Part shown: positions 1-9,606 of the stretch, piece after piece | Numbering within the stretch: position 1 is the first letter of the stretch | Layout: each line of letters starts with the position of its first letter | NCBI RefSeq assembly: GCF_017357385.1 | Contig: NZ_CP071637.1 | Location: 62,001 to 126,000 of the forward strand | Reading direction: 5' to 3' | Length of the DNA stretch: 64,000 bases | DNA from: Rhizobium sp. NZLR1 | GTDB taxonomy: Bacteria; Pseudomonadota; Alphaproteobacteria; Rhizobiales; Rhizobiaceae | Notes under the pieces: model-generated | The model's database searches: none | Seen by the model: only the letters and a program-made list of their open reading frames with translations | What the model was told of the DNA's origin: nothing | Program-made: the position numbers and the translations under genes

Positions 1-116
1 ATGCCCAACAATGCCCAAACCACAGGGACCGACGTCGTATTGTTGCTACTGGTTAAGCCGCGACTGCGAGCCTGCCGCTTCCGCCTCAACTGCGTTCTTA
101 TAGATCCGAGGATTTC

Positions 117-1850
117 ATGATTAAACCATCGATCAGAAGGCGGATCGTTTCGATCGTGGTGGGACTGACGATCCTCATGGTTGCGACTTCGGTGCTCTCG
201 ATGGTGATGGTCGGGCGGGTAGGGCGCCTGCTTGACGAACTGAAGGCGAGATATAATCCCGTCAACGCTCATCTGACACGGATCGAGACTCTCTCGCTTG
301 AACGAGCACTGACGCTCCGACGTCTCGTTATCGCGAAGCTGCAGCACCCGCCCGATGAGGAAGCTTTTACGGCCCGCAAGCAATTGTTCGAAGCCAAGGC
401 CGCGGAGGTTGACCAGGAAGCGCAATCTGCCCGCCAACTGATCAACGAAATGATAGCAGACCCGCGTGTCGCCTCTGACAAGGTGGGGTTGGCGCGCATC
501 GAAAGCCGCATTGAAGGCCTGATGAGCGACGGGCGGCTTCTCCTGACCCAAGCTAACGACGCTCTATTTGCTGCGCTTGATTCACGGGACTTTGCGGAAG
601 TGGCAACCCTTCTCACCCGCGTCGATCTTCTGCGTGACGAGCTGTCTCAAAGGATCGACGCGTTGCGGGAGGCAATGGCCGGAGAGAGTGATCGCGCTAT
701 CGAAACGATAAAGGCTCAGCAGTCCGAGGCGGTGGTCATTTCTGCCATCGCGACGTTTCTCGCAGCTCTCGTAGGATTGATATTCGCCAATCTTGTGAGC
801 GGAGGTATCGTTCGGTCGGTGCGCAAGTTGCTCGATGGAACGAAGGCCATCGAGGCCGGCCATCTCGATCAGTCGATCGATGTAACAACGCGGGACGAGA
901 TTGGCGAGCTGAGCGCCGCATTCAACCGTATGATCGTGCAGTTGCGCGTCAACCGGCGGGTCAAAGAAACATTCGGCAAATACATTGATCCTCGGGTCGT
1001 CGAAGGGCTCATCGATCAGCCGAACATAACGGCAGCGGAAGGCCAGCGTCGGTTGATGACGGTTATGTTCTGCGACCTGAAGGGTTTCACTACCTTGAGT
1101 GAAGGCTTGGTGCCCCAGGGCTTGGTGCGGGTGATGAATCGATACTTTTCGCTGATGTCTGAGCCGATCCGAGCCAACGGCGGCATCATCGACAAGTACG
1201 TCGGTGACGGCATCATGGCATATTGGGGTCCTCCGTTCGTTGGGGAGGCTGATCACTCCCGTCTGGCATGCCTCGCCTCGCTGGAGATGATTGGGCGCAT
1301 CGACACGCTTCGCCGGGAAATTCCGGAGATTTTGGGTGTCAGGGATACTCCAATGGAAAACTGCGATCTCAAAATAGGCGTCGCCACAGGCGAGGCACTG
1401 GTCGGAAGTATCGGCTCCGAAATCATGATGAGCTACACGGTAATGGGCGACGTTGTTAATCTCGCCTCTCGCCTGGAGGGTGCCAACAGGTTGTACGGAA
1501 CCCGGAACCTCGTCTCCGGAAAGACAGTTGCCGTAGCGAGCCAAACTCTTGAGGTTCGAGAAATCGACAGCATCGTCGTCGAAGGCCAGACACGTGCGGA
1601 GGCGATATTTGAGATCCTCGGACGCCGTGGCGAAGTTACGACCGAACGACTGGCATCGCGTGATTTCTATGAGATGGGTTTGGCGGCTTACCGCGAACGT
1701 CGCTGGGAGGACGCGGAATCTGCTTTCAAATCATCGCTGGCGTTGATCCCGGACGACGGACCATCGCTCACTCTACTAACCCGCGTTGAGGGAATGGAAA
1801 CGGCACACCTTTCTGTGGACTGGGACGGTTCGTGGCGTATCGCAAAATAG
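117..1850 (+). CDS. HAMP-domain adenylate/guanylate cyclase (class III)
   Basis: This 577-residue protein should make cAMP or cGMP in response to an extracytoplasmic signal. Visible order: membrane segment about 11-33, a helical sensor region 34-205, second membrane segment 206-228, HAMP about 229-280, class III cyclase domain about 313-490 and a C-terminal TPR-like stretch (520-560). The cyclase core has the metal-binding aspartates in VMFCDLKGF (D320) and YVGDGIMAYWG (D364), and the MGDVVNLASRLE segment. The base specificity is not clear from the sequence. Such receptor cyclases are numerous in rhizobia. Upstream bases 1-116 show no gene. The neighbouring HlyD-type pair starts 350 bases downstream and is probably a separate unit. 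Confidence 0.9.
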   Translation: MIKPSIRRRIVSIVVGLTILMVATSVLSMVMVGRVGRLLDELKARYNPVNAHLTRIETLSLERALTLRRLVIAKLQHPPDEEAFTARKQLFEAKAAEVDQEAQSARQLINEMIADPRVASDKVGLARIESRIEGLMSDGRLLLTQANDALFAALDSRDFAEVATLLTRVDLLRDELSQRIDALREAMAGESDRAIETIKAQQSEAVVISAIATFLAALVGLIFANLVSGGIVRSVRKLLDGTKAIEAGHLDQSIDVTTRDEIGELSAAFNRMIVQLRVNRRVKETFGKYIDPRVVEGLIDQPNITAAEGQRRLMTVMFCDLKGFTTLSEGLVPQGLVRVMNRYFSLMSEPIRANGGIIDKYVGDGIMAYWGPPFVGEADHSRLACLASLEMIGRIDTLRREIPEILGVRDTPMENCDLKIGVATGEALVGSIGSEIMMSYTVMGDVVNLASRLEGANRLYGTRNLVSGKTVAVASQTLEVREIDSIVVEGQTRAEAIFEILGRRGEVTTERLASRDFYEMGLAAYRERRWEDAESAFKSSLALIPDDGPSLTLLTRVEGMETAHLSVDWDGSWRIAK

Positions 1851-2200
1851 CATTGGTGCAACTGGCGTTCGCGATGATGTGGGGCAGAGAATGACGGTAG
1901 TCCTTCCGGACGCGTGCCTCCGTCGTGTAATGTTTGTCGTACTTTCTTACCGCCACGAGCAACGTCATACTCGGATCGACAAGCCGGCTAGTGAGGGATT
2001 AAATTTCACACGGGCTAAAATGAAGTTCCCGATCGCACTCACTTGTTGCTAATGGTCGTGCACAGCTATCAAATGATCTGCGGCCGCCAAGAGGCACGGT
2101 TGCGAGCCTATGCCCACACGTGCCAGTATCGCAGTTCGCGAAGAGAAACCGGTCATAACGTCTCTTCTCCAGTTGATCAAGCTCGCAGAAAGGAATTCAG

Positions 2201-2641
2201 ATGGCTCAAGCTCTTCACCCCGCAACTGTCGACCATTTGCCGGGGTTCATCACGGAGCCTGGACAGACCGACTATCTGTTCGTGGGAGTTGTCATCTTCC
2301 TGGTCCTCTTAGTCTTGATCATAGGCAATCTTTATTTCCAGCTCCACGCGGTTCCGGAGCGGATGGCACATCGAACAAGCAAGGTGCAGATGGAGATTGT
2401 GGCTGTATTGGCACTTATTTCGCTCTTTACGCATAATCATCTTTTCTGGATCGCGGGCCTACTGCTGGCCTTCGTGCACATCCCGGACTTTTCCACTCCG
2501 CTGTATTCCATTGCGCAATCATTGGGCAAACTCTCCGGCCGCGACGCTGCAACAAGCGACGACCCGGCGCTGCTTCTCAATGAAGCCCAGAAGCTGGAAG
2601 TGGAAAACCCAGTTAGCGGAAATCATGGCGGGGACAACTGA
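2201..2641 (+). CDS. small inner-membrane protein of an HlyD operon
   Basis: A 146-residue protein with two or three hydrophobic segments (about 27-50, 65-82 and 84-98) and a soluble C-terminal tail. The start is preceded by AGAAAGGAATTCAG, a good ribosome-binding site. It ends two bases before the next ORF, so the two genes are almost certainly cotranscribed. I recognise no family by name; small membrane proteins of this kind accompany rhizobial HlyD-like adaptors. A role in helping the adaptor form an efflux or envelope complex is inferred from the neighbour only. Confidence 0.75.
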   Translation: MAQALHPATVDHLPGFITEPGQTDYLFVGVVIFLVLLVLIIGNLYFQLHAVPERMAHRTSKVQMEIVAVLALISLFTHNHLFWIAGLLLAFVHIPDFSTPLYSIAQSLGKLSGRDAATSDDPALLLNEAQKLEVENPVSGNHGGDN

Positions 2642-2643
2642 CT

Positions 2644-3870
2644 ATGTTCGAACTAATACTTTGCTCCCTTCTGACCGTCTTCCCTGACTACCTCTATCGA
2701 CGTTATGTTCAGGGAAAACGTATCGGCCATGAAATCAATCTTTACACTATGTGGTATGAATTGCGGTGGGGCATATCGGCATGTCTGATGCTCACCATTT
2801 CTCTCATCACGATGATCTTTTATTTTCATCCCTCGACCAAAAGTGTCACAGCTGTGTTCCGTACAGTGACTATCTTGCCTCAAACGGTAGGGCGGGTTGA
2901 CGAAGTCTTTGTTGGTGTCAACGAAAAGGTTGACGCCGGTGCACCTCTCTTCCGGCTGGACGACGCGGAGCAGAAAGCAGCTGTTGAAACGGCACGCCGA
3001 AAGATTGCAGAACTTGAGGCTGAAGCCAAAGTGACCGCGACGGAGCTGGCGACAGCAGACGGACAAATCCAAGAGGCGCAGGGTGCGCTCCAAGTGGCGG
3101 TCGATGAGTATGAGCTGAAGGCCCAACTTCTAACACGGGATGCCGTTGCTAAGCGCGAAGTCGATCGTCTTGCCAATACGGTCGAGAGCCGCAAGGGTTC
3201 GTTGAGTGCCGCCGTCGCCAAAAAAGAGACATTAAGGGTGAAGATCGAGGTCTTGTTGCCATCACAAAAGGCAAGTGCCGAAGCAGCACTCGCGCAGGCA
3301 CAAGTAGAGTTGGATAAGACATTGGTGCGCGCCGGCATCGCGGGTACTGTACAACAGTTCACGCTCCGGAAGGGGGATGTCGTCAATACCATGATCCGGC
3401 CGGCTGGGATCCTCGTGCCGACAGAAGCGGGCCGTGGGACGTTGGTTGCTGGCTTTGGACAGATCGAAGCGCAGGTGATGAAACGTGGTATGATCGCGGA
3501 AGCCACTTGCATCGGGAAGCCCTTCACTATTATCCCGCTTGTCGTGACTGACGTGCAGGACGTTATCGCGGCTGGCCAGCTGCGTCCGACCGATCAACTG
3601 GTCGACATTCAACAATTGGACCAACCAGGAACTCTGACGGTCTTTCTTCAACCTCTATTTGAAGGAGGGCTGGACGATATCCCGCCGGGCAGCAGCTGTA
3701 TCGCCAATGCATATACCAACAATCACGAAGCGCTGGCCGACAAGAATATCAGCAGTTCGAAATGGCTGTTCCTGCATGTAGTGGATGCCGTGGGACTTGT
3801 GCACGCTATGATCCTACGCATGCAGGCGCTGCTGCTCCCGGTTCAAACTTTGGTCTTTGCGGGCCACTGA
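2644..3870 (+). CDS. HlyD/EmrA-type membrane fusion protein
   Basis: The 408-residue protein has an N-terminal membrane anchor (about 48-70), a split biotinyl-lipoyl-like part (VTILPQTVGRVDEVFVGVNE, then AGIAGTVQQFTLRKGDVV), and between them an Ala/Glu-rich coiled coil of about 100 residues (115-215). This is the layout of periplasmic adaptor subunits of efflux or secretion systems. The C-terminal 50 residues contain another hydrophobic stretch. No ABC or MFS transporter and no outer-membrane factor is encoded next to it, so the partner pump is either elsewhere or replaced by the preceding small membrane protein. Confidence 0.85.
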   Translation: MFELILCSLLTVFPDYLYRRYVQGKRIGHEINLYTMWYELRWGISACLMLTISLITMIFYFHPSTKSVTAVFRTVTILPQTVGRVDEVFVGVNEKVDAGAPLFRLDDAEQKAAVETARRKIAELEAEAKVTATELATADGQIQEAQGALQVAVDEYELKAQLLTRDAVAKREVDRLANTVESRKGSLSAAVAKKETLRVKIEVLLPSQKASAEAALAQAQVELDKTLVRAGIAGTVQQFTLRKGDVVNTMIRPAGILVPTEAGRGTLVAGFGQIEAQVMKRGMIAEATCIGKPFTIIPLVVTDVQDVIAAGQLRPTDQLVDIQQLDQPGTLTVFLQPLFEGGLDDIPPGSSCIANAYTNNHEALADKNISSSKWLFLHVVDAVGLVHAMILRMQALLLPVQTLVFAGH

Positions 3871-3879
3871 GTTCAGATT

Positions 3880-3914
3880 GCTCCCTGCTGACCTTTGCTT
3901 GGCGGGGAGCTTTC
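3880..3914 (+). terminator. possible terminator of the HlyD unit
   Basis: GCTCCC and GGGGAGC form a stem with a long loop just after the HlyD stop codon, followed by TTTC. The stem is imperfect and the T-run short. The gene on the other side (4009-5238) converges on this spot. Confidence 0.35.
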
Positions 3915-4008
3915 ACCGAAGTGTTTTAAATCGGCTCCGAGATGCTCCACGCTAATAGTTCCCTGACGAGTGACGTTGAAAAGAATCTCAGGTTGGTGTC
4001 TGGATTTT

Positions 4009-5238
4009 TCATCGATTGGTGACAGTGTCCTTAAGAATGCCGCTCAGTTCGTCGGCTTCGCTCGGCAGGTGTTGCCTGGTCGTCTGATCAACAACCGATT
4101 CCGGTAGGGCGATTCCAAGTCCAATAATCCCGCCAACGGACATCCCGATATCTGTCGATTTTCTGAAGATCCTGTCGCCAACGCCTTCATTCCAGTCATC
4201 AATAGTCTGGCCTTCTTCCAGTCGTCCGCCAATTAGCCTAACCAGTTCGGGGCTGGTTGCGAACTTCCCGTGATTGAGGCTATCATTGCTCCCATGTTTG
4301 GTTAAATCGATAACGGTGATGTCGTGTGCTGCAAGCTGCGTCTTGTAAGGTTCCGCTGTTGGATCGATCGCGCCCAGTCTCGCCGTGCTGCCCCAGAGTC
4401 TTCGCGAAAGCGCAAGCGCGCGATCGTCCCGCGAAACTAGCAAAGTGAATTTTGGTCTTGGGCTGCCCATGTCATCGATTTCATTCGCGAATACGTCCAC
4501 GTCAACATCCGGCGCGGCCAGCATGACGTCCTTAATCTTCAGCGGCAGCTGGTGATCGCGAATCGCCATTTGACGGAGGGTTTCTAACGTCAACCAGTTG
4601 CCCATTGAATGGGCAAGGATCGTTATCTCAGCGACGTTTTCATCCTTTGCCAGTAGATTGAGTACCTGCTCCAAACCGTCACGCGAAAAATTGGTGCTTT
4701 CACGATCGTAGCCATAGGCGAAAATGCTGCCGCGGGAGGGCCATGTGAACAACACCGGCACGAGCGGTGTGCCAGCGTCGTGGACAAACTGCGCTGAGCG
4801 AAATACGGCATCGTCGAAGCGGTTATTGAACCCGTGCACGAACACCAGAACGCGTCGTTTCGGCGTTAGAGCGGTATCGGACCGAACCCATTGCCGAGCG
4901 CCCTCGAGATCCAGTCTCTCTGCCTTTACTGTTACGAAATCAGTGGCGGGGTTGCCGGGCGTCTTTTGGGGCCATTCGACATCGCCGCTTTTGTGGGCTT
5001 CGCCCGGTGGGATGGAGACCACAACATTAGCAAAGCTCAATGCCCTGCCGCGCTCACCCGAGAACATTTCACCTGAGGCATCTGTCTTACGGGTCGTGGC
5101 CACCAACAGGTCGACTTTGGAGGTGCTGGGAATTTTTTCTGATATCGGAAGCAAAACATGTTCGGGTCGTCCTGCACATGCCGCCATTATGGCAAGCAAA
5201 GAGCAAGATAAAAGCACTTGACCAAACCTAATCTGCAT
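4009..5238 (-). CDS. alpha/beta-hydrolase lipoprotein (DUF900)
   Basis: A 409-residue esterase-like protein. The N-terminus has a lipoprotein signal (hydrophobic segment, then LLAIMAACAG, with C21 as the likely lipidated residue). The fold markers are FVHGFNNRFDDAVFR (oxyanion region), the nucleophile elbow AHSMGN around residue 210 and a late His in LTKHGSNDSLNHG. Families with this DUF900 arrangement are uncharacterised serine hydrolases of alphaproteobacteria. It stands alone between convergent and divergent neighbours. The C-terminal GGIIGLGIALPESVV segment is hydrophobic and may contact the membrane. Confidence 0.85.
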   Translation of the reverse strand: MQIRFGQVLLSCSLLAIMAACAGRPEHVLLPISEKIPSTSKVDLLVATTRKTDASGEMFSGERGRALSFANVVVSIPPGEAHKSGDVEWPQKTPGNPATDFVTVKAERLDLEGARQWVRSDTALTPKRRVLVFVHGFNNRFDDAVFRSAQFVHDAGTPLVPVLFTWPSRGSIFAYGYDRESTNFSRDGLEQVLNLLAKDENVAEITILAHSMGNWLTLETLRQMAIRDHQLPLKIKDVMLAAPDVDVDVFANEIDDMGSPRPKFTLLVSRDDRALALSRRLWGSTARLGAIDPTAEPYKTQLAAHDITVIDLTKHGSNDSLNHGKFATSPELVRLIGGRLEEGQTIDDWNEGVGDRIFRKSTDIGMSVGGIIGLGIALPESVVDQTTRQHLPSEADELSGILKDTVTNR

Positions 5239-5713
5239 TATCGATACTCACAGCCGAGTGAAACTGTTAAATGAGAAGTTAATCAACGCAAGAGTTTGAT
5301 AATAATGCAGAAACATGCTTATCGCTTTGGTGTCATTACCGATCCGAAACGCTTCTTGCATAGGTGTTATAGGTACAAGCCTCGGTTTTGGTTGCCTTGT
5401 GGCATTTCCCTTACGATCGCGGGCTAGTTGATCAAGAGCACCAAACCGGCGGCTCCACACACGGCGATGTCTGGATCCTATACTATCAGTAAGCATGGGC
5501 GGATGGAAATATCCGTCACGTTTTCGTTCTGGGAAGTGTCGTTCGGGACTGCGCGAAGCTGCTGTTGCGAAAATGGCCGCTCTTAAAACTGATCGGGCGG
5601 TTCAAGACTACGTTGACAGCCCCGCTTCGACGAATGGTAGAATGGGGCGCAACGCGAAGCGTTGCGCGGTCAAACTAACCGATACTTTTGATCGCCGACC
5701 GGCCGGAGGAATC

Positions 5714-6172
5714 ATGGACACCCCACCAATCATCAGCGACTATGCTGATGCGATCCAAACCTCCTTGGCCCCGGTATTTCTGCTTGCTGGTACCGCCGCG
5801 TTTGTGAGTATCTACTGTATCCGCCTCGGGCGGGTCTCCGACCGAGTTAACGAGATCGCGGACAAACAATCATCAGGTGAGAAGTCACGACAACAGCTTA
5901 TCTACCTGCAGACACGAACACTGGCTCTTGAACTGGCGGTTATACTTGGCGTTGTAGCGGGAATCTGCACCTGCGCGGCAATTTTGAACCTGCTTTCTGG
6001 CGCACTCGCGATCCGTCTTCGGCCTGAAAACTTGTCGTGGTTCTTTGGTGGTGCCATCGTCTCGCTGATGCTTTCGCTAGTCTCGTTCCTATTTGAACTC
6101 TTGGCCGCTGGTCGGAGCATGATTCTGCAAATCCGTAGAGACCGTAACGGGCAAAACAGAACGCAGGCATGA
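5714..6172 (+). CDS. DUF2721 family membrane protein
   Basis: I place the start at 5714 because GGAGGA stands directly upstream and the 73 codons before it look non-coding. The 152-residue product has three hydrophobic stretches (about 15-37, 70-100 and 110-135) with short charged links, matching the DUF2721 layout. Function is unknown. Upstream 5239-5713 holds no other recognisable gene and presumably carries the promoter shared divergently with the hydrolase lipoprotein. Confidence 0.75.
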   Translation: MDTPPIISDYADAIQTSLAPVFLLAGTAAFVSIYCIRLGRVSDRVNEIADKQSSGEKSRQQLIYLQTRTLALELAVILGVVAGICTCAAILNLLSGALAIRLRPENLSWFFGGAIVSLMLSLVSFLFELLAAGRSMILQIRRDRNGQNRTQA

Positions 6173-6383
6173 AGGTAGGCTCGAGGCGCGGCATCCCTGC
6201 GGTCGGCGCCGCGCCCTGATCATCACCGGAATTGCTGACGTCGATCGAGTGAAGGGCCCGCTTCGTGTTATGCAAATGCTGATGCTGCTTGTGCCCTAGT
6301 CCTCCGAGGCGAGTTCCTTAAGAGCTGGCTCGGGAAATCTGCACAGCTAGGATAAGTGGAATTTGTGCCTGACTTCGGCTTAG

Positions 6384-6497
6384 ATGCCGGGAACAGGAGA
6401 GACCATCACGAGACGACCGCGCCGGAACCACAGCCCGGCTTTCAAGGCAAAGGTGGCGCTCGCCGCCATCCGAGGTGAGCAGACGCTAGTGGAATTG
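6384..6497 (+). pseudogene. IS3-family orfA remnant (5' end)
   Basis: From the ATG at 6384 the frame reads TRRPRRNHSPAFKAKVALAA and continues IRGEQTLVEL, the classic N-terminus of OrfA of IS3-family transposases (helix-turn-helix start). It stops abruptly where the IS6-family terminal repeat begins at 6498. The remaining orfA and all of orfB are absent, so this is the stump of an element destroyed by the IS6 copy or a linked deletion. Confidence 0.75.
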
Positions 6498-7329
6498 GGT
6501 TCTGTCGCAAATTTTTAGCAAGGTCGCAGAACCAGCTGACGCTGGACACACCTACGCAGCGAGTGAAGCGAATTGCTGAAATGGCGATTGGCCACTGGGT
6601 GAAAATTGGCCCTTGCGGATCATGTGCGCCACTTCGATACCATCCAGTGTCGCTGACGCAGACTGAAAGGATTTGAAGCCTTTCATCGGGCCGGTCAGCT
6701 TCTTGATGAACCGGTGGTCCTGCTCAATCATGTTGTTGAGGTTATTTGACCTGCAGGATCTCGATCAGCCAGAACCATCCCTGCAACAGCAGTAGCCAGT
6801 TGATGTTTTGCAATCCTGCCAGGTTGGCACCGCTCTTATCGATGACGACCTTTTCAGGCCAGCCATTGTTCTTGATCGTGCGGGCGAAGAAAGCGCTGGC
6901 CGCAGCCTCATCGCGATGCTCAGACAGCATGAAATCAAGGGTTCTGCCGAATTTATCGACAGCCCGATAGAAATAGGTCCACTTGCCTTTGACCTGAATA
7001 TAGGTCTCGTCCATCCGCCAGGAGCTGCTGGTTGCGGATTTCCGGCGACGAGCCCGGCAGGCGAGAAGCGGCGAATACTTCACCACCCATCTGTTCAGCG
7101 TCGCGTGGTCAACGGTAACGCCGCGCTCGGCCATGATCTCTTCCAGATCACGATAGGAGACTGCATATCGGACGTAGAAAAACACCGCGTATAGAATAAC
7201 CTCTTTCGGGTAATGGCTGCCTTTGAAATCGACCATGATCTGGAACTCAACCTGCCTGCTCATCTTCAACCCAGATCTATGGCATCACCAACCTGGCGGC
7301 AAATGCGCTGAGAAATTTGCGACAGAACC
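6498..7329. mobile_element. IS6-family insertion sequence, 832 bp
   Basis: Perfect 17-bp terminal inverted repeats GGTTCTGTCGCAAATTT (6498-6514) and its complement (7313-7329) bound the element. The GGTTCTG tip is typical of IS6-family ends. The only gene inside is a transposase on the minus strand, broken by a frameshift. The flanking octamers (TGGAATTG and GAATCCGG) differ, so there is no target duplication; this fits IS6 replicon fusion/deletion chemistry or later rearrangement, with a different gene remnant on each side. Confidence 0.9.
6552..7269 (-). pseudogene. IS6-family DDE transposase, frameshifted
   Basis: The first frame (7269 to about 6744) carries the zinc/HTH-like start, the first catalytic Asp in WRMDETYIQVKG and the second in VVIDKSGAN. 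It then stops after IEILQVK. The expected continuation NNMIEQDHRFIKKLTG, containing the catalytic Glu, and FKSFQSASATLDGIE lie in the next frame down to a stop at 6552-6554. Comparing the junction with the usual QVKYLNN of the family, one extra base near 6743 in the GTTATTTG context accounts for the break. The copy cannot make an intact transposase unless the extra base is a sequencing error. Confidence 0.85.
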
Positions 7330-7590
7330 GAATCCGGCGTACCGGAAGAAGACGCCAACTTCTATGCTGAAGGCATCCGACGTGGTGGTTCGGTCGTAAC
7401 CGCTCGGGTCGACGAAAGCCGGGTTGCTTCGGCTGAAGCAATCCTCAACAGGTCGCCGCGTGTCGACGTCGCAGCACGGCGGGCGAGCTACGCCGAGCAG
7501 GGCTGGACGCGTTTCGACGAAACGGCCGACCCGTATACGGAGGCGCAGATTGCCGCGGAACGCGACCGGTATCGCCTGAACCGTCTTTAA
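7330..7590 (+). pseudogene. 3' fragment of a general-stress-type protein
   Basis: The frame runs from the IS6 border to a TAA at 7588-7590 and reads GVPEEDANFYAEGIRRGG, then VTARVDESRVASAEAILN and later YAEQGWTRFDE. This is the distal part of the small rhizobial proteins with a YflT-like heat-induced stress domain. The N-terminal half and start codon are gone, removed at the IS6 junction. Confidence 0.6.
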
Positions 7591-7654
7591 GTCGCTTCGA
7601 ACTCAGTTATCGGAAAGCCTTGCATAGCTGCGGGGCTTTTTGCTGACTTCTGCT

Positions 7655-7679
7655 GGGACCTTTTGAGACCTTTGGCGTT
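7655..7679 (+). promoter_or_regulatory. EcfG-type general-stress promoter (candidate)
   Basis: GGGAC at 7655-7659, 16 bases, then CGTT at 7676-7679. The alphaproteobacterial EcfG consensus is GGAAC-N16/17-CGTT, so the -35 box has one mismatch. It lies 28 bases before the start codon of the stress-type dehydrogenase, a sensible position. Confidence 0.45.
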
Positions 7680-7707
7680 GTCCTCTCAAAATCGAGAGGA
7701 GAGCAAG

Positions 7708-8670
7708 ATGTCATCGAAAGCCACCGCCGCAAAGCAGCGCGAGATCCAGCAACAGGTCGACAATGCCGACGAGAAGGCGAAGTCGAAGCCGAAGCCGTCC
7801 GGCGCTATGCAGGCAGGCGCGCGCCGCTATCCCGAACCGCCTTTTCCTGAGGTTCACCAGGCCAAGCCCGGCTCCGAAGCGGACCTTCCGCTCGCGCCCA
7901 TGTACGACGCGCCTTTCTACAAGGGCTCGGAAAAGCTGAAGGACAAGGTCGCCATCATAACGGGCGGAGATTCGGGCATCGGCCGTTCGGTGGCGATCCT
8001 GTTCGCACGAGAAGGCGCCGACGTCGCGATCGTTCATCTCGACGAGGATCGAGATGCCGCGGATACCAAGGCGGCCGTCGAGAAGGAAGGCCGCAAGTGC
8101 CTTGTTATAAAAGGTGATGTCAAGGATGCGAAGTTCTGCCGGAATGCCGTCGCAAAGACAGTCAGGCACTTCTCCCGGCTCGACATCCTCGTCAACAATG
8201 CCGCCTTTCAGGTTCACTCCGCCGAAATCGAAGACCTGACCGAAGAACATTTCGACGAGACGTTGAAGACCAACCTCTATGGCTATTTCTACATGGCGAA
8301 AGCTGCGATCCCGCATTTGACGAACGGCTCGGTGATCATCAACACCGGGTCGGTCACGGGCTTGGAAGGCTCCAAGGAGCTGCTCGACTATTCAATGACG
8401 AAAGGCGGCATTCATGCCTTCACCGAGGCGTTGTCCAGCCAGCTCGTGCCGAAGGGCATCCGCGTCAATGCCGTCGCGCCAGGACCGGTCTGGACGCCTC
8501 TCAATCCTTCTGACAAGCAGGCCGAGGACGTCGCGAAGTTCGGCAGCCAGACGCCGATGAAGAGGGCAGCCCAGCCCGAGGAAATTGCTCCGGCCTACGT
8601 GTTCCTCGCGTCACCCCAGATGTCGAGCTACATCACTGGTGAAATCCTGCCGATCGTCGGCGGCTACTGA
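7708..8670 (+). CDS. SDR-family oxidoreductase (YghA/YdaD-like stress protein)
   Basis: The start at 7708 follows GAGGAGAGCAAG. The first 90 residues are a Lys/Gln-rich and Pro-rich leader, followed by the Rossmann core: nucleotide-binding ITGGDSGIGRSVA, NNAAF, catalytic Ser in NTGSVTG and the YSMTK Tyr-Lys pair. This extended SDR class with the MYDAPFYKGSEKL linker is a common general-stress dehydrogenase in bacteria. An EcfG-like promoter directly upstream agrees with that. The substrate is unknown. Confidence 0.9.
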   Translation: MSSKATAAKQREIQQQVDNADEKAKSKPKPSGAMQAGARRYPEPPFPEVHQAKPGSEADLPLAPMYDAPFYKGSEKLKDKVAIITGGDSGIGRSVAILFAREGADVAIVHLDEDRDAADTKAAVEKEGRKCLVIKGDVKDAKFCRNAVAKTVRHFSRLDILVNNAAFQVHSAEIEDLTEEHFDETLKTNLYGYFYMAKAAIPHLTNGSVIINTGSVTGLEGSKELLDYSMTKGGIHAFTEALSSQLVPKGIRVNAVAPGPVWTPLNPSDKQAEDVAKFGSQTPMKRAAQPEEIAPAYVFLASPQMSSYITGEILPIVGGY

Positions 8671-8757
8671 GGCTGGCGCGATGGGAAGGTTCCATTGCCA
8701 TGCGCTCCGGGACGAAACCAAGGAGACGGCCGAAATCCAAGCTCAGGTGGCGATTGA

Positions 8758-9606
8758 GAGCCATGGCTGGTCGTCGAAAGACTCGAAGATGGTCGTGTTC
8801 AGCCTGAAGCTGTCGTGTCCTATGTCGAAATGGCGATCTACGAGGCCATCCTTCGACACCAGCAGGGAAAAGATCCGGAACTCGCCCGGTTCGATGGAGA
8901 GGTTCATGGACGGCTGGTCAACGAGTTCGCGGCGTTGGATCGAAGCCGCATGGCCCTGTCTCGCCTCGACGTCGTCCGGGCGCATCACAGGCGAATCCCA
9001 CAGATCAGCGGTCTCGGACCGGTCGGAATCCTTAGAGGTGAAATGGCACGGCGTCGCGGGCATATGCCGATCCGCCAGCTTATGCAGCGTGCCTCGCCAG
9101 CGATCCAGGCGTTGAAGCCTGTCTTCATGATGAGTCCTCTCTCGATCGCACAGTTCCTGCCGCCGGGCGTGCTCGAATTCGACCTTCTCGTCATGGACGA
9201 AGCCAGCCAGATTCAGCCGGTCGACGCACTAGGAGCGGTAGCCCGCGCAAAGCAGGTTGTGGTCGTTGGTGACGAACGGCAATTGCCGCCGACGCGGTTC
9301 TTCTCGAAGATGACGTCAAGCTCCGGGGACGAGGACGACGATGGCCAGGATGGCGCGCAGGTTTCAGACATCGAAAGCATCCTCGGATTGTTTTCGGCTC
9401 GAGGACTGCCGGAAAAGATGTTGCGCTGGCACTACCGCAGCCGGCATCAGTCCTTGATTGCCGTCTCCAACAGCCAGTTCTACGACAGCAAGCTGTATAT
9501 CGTTCCCAGTCCCTACACCGCGGAAGCAGGGATGGGTCTCAGGTTCCACCACGTGCCCGGCGGCGTCTTCGAGGATGGTATCAACAGGGTCGAGGCGAAG
9601 GTGGTT
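8758..9606 (+). pseudogene. internal fragment of a superfamily-I DNA helicase
   Basis: The frame shows Walker B-like LLVMDEASQIQPVDALG, motif III VVVGDERQLPPTRFF, and [17 protein letters not shown] typical of large superfamily I helicases of the DUF4011/DUF3320 type (normally over 1,500 residues). Only about 280 residues are present: no Walker A region upstream and no motifs V/VI downstream. An in-frame TGA at 8755 closes the frame upstream. After [10 protein letters not shown] (about 9606) the sequence switches to an unrelated gene fragment. A GTG at 8815 could start translation, but the product would lack ATP binding. Confidence 0.75.

Noticed and set aside
582..1544. Long minus-strand ORF of 320 codons opposite the cyclase
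   Set aside because: It is antisense to a gene with clear HAMP and cyclase motifs and has His/Arg-rich, domain-free composition.
2653..3126. Minus-strand ORF opposite the HlyD gene
   Set aside because: Shadow of a well-supported coding sequence with a coiled coil and adaptor motifs.
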